7,761 nt of DNA from Clostridia bacterium (lineage in GTDB: Bacteria; Bacillota; Clostridia; RGIG6154), in contig JAFWXG010000189.1 of the NCBI GenBank assembly GCA_017523005.1, positions 1 to 7,761 on the forward strand, in the 5' to 3' direction. The translations under genes were made by a program, and so were the position numbers. Position 1 is the stretch's first letter, and every line of letters starts with the position of its first letter. The notes beneath the pieces were generated by a model. That model worked only from the letters and a program-made list of their open reading frames with translations. It searched no databases and had not been told where the DNA came from. Below, piece by piece: positions 6,136 through 7,761 of this stretch.

Positions 6136-6142
6136 AGAGGAG
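6136..6142 (+). promoter_or_regulatory. Shine-Dalgarno of the fusion gene
   Basis: AGAGGAG lies 7 nt before the ATG at 6150, an optimal site. It supports the RdgB start and contrasts with the lack of a good site before the internal ATG at 6723. Confidence 0.85.
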
Positions 6143-6149
6143 AACTGAA

Positions 6150-7577
6150 ATGGAAATTATTATTGCTACCAATAATCAGGGAAAGGTAAGAGAATTTAAA
6201 AACCGTTTGAAAGATTACGAGGTTTTTTCCCTGAAAGATAAAAATATTGATATAGAAGTTGAAGAAGACGGCAAAACCTTTGAAGAAAACGCGATAAAAA
6301 AGGCGCGCACAATATCTGATATGACAGGCGCTCTGGTAATGGCAGACGATTCAGGTTTGGAAGTTTTTGCACTCGACAACGCCCCGGGAATTTACTCTGC
6401 ACGCTACGGCGGGGAGGGACTTGATGATAAGGGTCGCTACGAAAAATTGTTAAAGGATTTAGAAGGCAAAACCGACCGCGATGCAAGATTTGTGTCTGTT
6501 ATTGCACTTTGTTTCCCTGACGGAAGAAATGTAACCTTGCGCGGAGAATGTTATGGTGAAATAACTACTGCTCCTGATGGTGACGGCGGTTTTGGTTACG
6601 ACCCGATATTTTATTATCCACCCCTTAAAAAGACTTTCGGCACTTTAACACTCGAAGAAAAGAACGAAATCAGCCACAGAGCAAGGGCACTTGATAAAAT
6701 GGAATTATTCTTTAAAGATGAAATGTCGTGTCTTGAAAACGAGTATCTTCGTTTAGAAATTGGCTCAAAAGGCGGAGAAATTCTACATCTTATAAACAAG
6801 AGCAACGGCGAAAATCTTATGAATACAGATCTTAAGTCTTGGGATTATGTTGCACCTGTTTGCTTCCCTGTTCTGGGCGAAGTTCCAGATGATACCTACT
6901 ATTATCAGAACAAAAAATATTTAATCGACTTGCACGGGTTTGCACATCTTCAAAAATTCAGTCTGGTGTCTGCATCGGAAAATTCTGTCACATACCGACT
7001 TAACGAAACTGAATACTCCTACAAAAGCTGGCCTTTCCGTTTCTCACTTGAAATCACTTACACCTTAACAGGCAAAAAGGTTGAAACTCTTTACAAGGTT
7101 ACAAACAATGATGATAAGCAGATGTTTTTCAATATCGGCGGACACGACACCTATGCAATCACTACCGACTACGAAAATTACAGCTTGGAATATGAAAAGG
7201 AAGAGGAAATCCCCAAAAACTGCATTTACACAAACAATAGACAATTTTTTGAGGCTCTTCCCGAAAAAGCAAAAACTTTCCCTGTTATGATGTCCAAAGA
7301 CCGAGCAATCGCCTTTTTCACAAAGGATTTAAAATCCTCATGGGTACAGCTTAATTACAAAGACAAGCCTGTTGTAAGAGTGTATTTTGAAAGAGAAAAG
7401 ACCGATTCGTTAGGCTTTTGGAATGAGCCAAACTCTAAATTTTACTGCATAGAACCCTGGGCAGGTATTCATGAAGAGTGTCAGACAACAAATATTACCG
7501 AAGAAAAAACAAATCTTCGTTATCTTGAACCAAATGAAGAATATACCTATTACCATTCTGCTGAATACTTTTTATAA
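6150..7577 (+). CDS. Fusion protein: RdgB/HAM1 XTP/dITP pyrophosphatase + aldose 1-epimerase (LacX-like mutarotase)
   Basis: One 475-aa frame carries two complete domains. Residues 1 to about 189 are RdgB/HAM1, which hydrolyses non-canonical purine triphosphates such as XTP and dITP to monophosphates. They show TNNQGKVREF (7-16), EEDGKTFEENAIKKA (38-52), DDSGLEVFALDNAPGIYSAR (66-85), GGFGYDPIFYYP (146-157) and SHRA (175-178), ending where free RdgB proteins end. Residues 192-475 match aldose 1-epimerases of the LacX type: LENEYLRLEIGSKGGE (195-210), LHGFAH (261-266), FNIGGHDTYAI (327-337) and CIEPWAGI (433-440). These enzymes interconvert alpha- and beta-galactose, which fits galT-galK upstream. 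The domains are joined without a real linker at KDE-M192. The internal ATG (6723) has no clear Shine-Dalgarno. Either this is a true bifunctional protein, or two genes merged by loss of one T near 6708-6713. Confidence 0.88.
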   Translation: MEIIIATNNQGKVREFKNRLKDYEVFSLKDKNIDIEVEEDGKTFEENAIKKARTISDMTGALVMADDSGLEVFALDNAPGIYSARYGGEGLDDKGRYEKLLKDLEGKTDRDARFVSVIALCFPDGRNVTLRGECYGEITTAPDGDGGFGYDPIFYYPPLKKTFGTLTLEEKNEISHRARALDKMELFFKDEMSCLENEYLRLEIGSKGGEILHLINKSNGENLMNTDLKSWDYVAPVCFPVLGEVPDDTYYYQNKKYLIDLHGFAHLQKFSLVSASENSVTYRLNETEYSYKSWPFRFSLEITYTLTGKKVETLYKVTNNDDKQMFFNIGGHDTYAITTDYENYSLEYEKEEEIPKNCIYTNNRQFFEALPEKAKTFPVMMSKDRAIAFFTKDLKSSWVQLNYKDKPVVRVYFEREKTDSLGFWNEPNSKFYCIEPWAGIHEECQTTNITEEKTNLRYLEPNEEYTYYHSAEYFL

Positions 7578-7583
7578 TAACAC

Positions 7584-7619
7584 AAAAAAAGACCTTGCAA
7601 ATGCAAGGTCTTTTAATTT
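7584..7619 (+). terminator. Terminator of the galactose operon
   Basis: The 12-bp perfect stem AAAAGACCTTGC (7587-7598)/GCAAGGTCTTTT (7603-7614) has a 4-nt loop and continues into a T-rich tract. It lies about 10 nt after the fusion-gene stop. The A run on the left could make it bidirectional. Confidence 0.9.
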
Positions 7620-7761
7620 TTGTTAAAGGGTAAAGGCATTTATCATTTTTAAAGGTAAAAATTTTATCATTTTAATTTCTGAATGGGGGTAATAAAATGC
7701 TCGTTTTATCACACCTATTTCTTTGCCCTAAAATATATCCAAATCCCCTATCTATGCCTGT
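7620..7761. other. AT-rich end of window, no supported gene
   Basis: Two imperfect tandem copies of a TAAAGG...TTTATCATTTT motif lie at 7631-7649 and 7650-7673. A plus-strand ATG at 7697, preceded by GGGGG (7685-7689), opens a frame to the window end (21 complete codons). A minus-strand frame enters from the right edge and stops near 7672-7674 after 29 residues. Neither shows a recognisable domain, and the minus-strand frame could be the tail of a gene or dispersed repeat outside the window. Confidence 0.4.

Noticed and set aside
7697..7761. Plus-strand partial gene starting at ATG 7697
   Set aside because: Only 21 codons are visible, the run of G upstream is not a typical Shine-Dalgarno at good spacing, and there is no recognisable motif or promoter.

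Overview
The window looks like chromosome of a low-GC Gram-positive bacterium, most likely an anaerobic Clostridia-type Firmicute. The reasons are AT-rich codon and intergenic use, strong AAGGAG-type Shine-Dalgarno sites, a monoderm-style lipoprotein signal, an MBOAT/DHHW surface-acylation pair, and a tRNA with an encoded CCA followed by a compact intrinsic terminator. The exact taxon cannot be read from the sequence. I see no phage, transposase or CRISPR genes.

Left part (1-3748), everything on the minus strand. Read in the direction of transcription it holds a secreted lipoprotein with a Pro/Glu/Lys-rich spacer (3748-3092), an intrinsic terminator, an MBOAT membrane O-acyltransferase (3034-1646), a DHHW/SGNH-type partner overlapping it by 1 nt (1646-507), a second terminator, and then a tRNA-Leu(CAA) gene (398-312) with its own promoter and terminator. 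The MBOAT + DHHW pair resembles DltB/DltD, PatA/PatB and AlgI/AlgJ systems that O-acylate cell-surface or exported glycans; the substrate is unknown. Downstream of the tRNA (positions 1-329) lies a 206-bp-period direct repeat: at least 123 bp, containing the last 18 nt of the tRNA plus its terminator, is present twice without a mismatch.

Right part (3749-7761), everything on the plus strand. An intergenic region of 184 bp (3749-3932) carries divergent promoters. It is followed by a galactose (Leloir) operon: galT (class I uridylyltransferase), galK four nt later, a strong hairpin, and then one ORF that joins a complete RdgB/HAM1 nucleotide pyrophosphatase domain to a complete aldose-1-epimerase (mutarotase, LacX-like) domain. 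A perfect-stem terminator closes the operon; the last 147 bp are AT-rich with no convincing gene.

The galactose genes fit together: the mutarotase part supplies alpha-galactose, GalK phosphorylates it and GalT exchanges it onto UDP. No galE is in the window. The most unusual item is the in-frame RdgB-mutarotase fusion, which joins nucleotide-pool cleaning to galactose entry. It could be a genuine two-domain protein or the result of one missing base at the junction (6708-6713). The second most unusual item is the duplicated tRNA 3' end and terminator.
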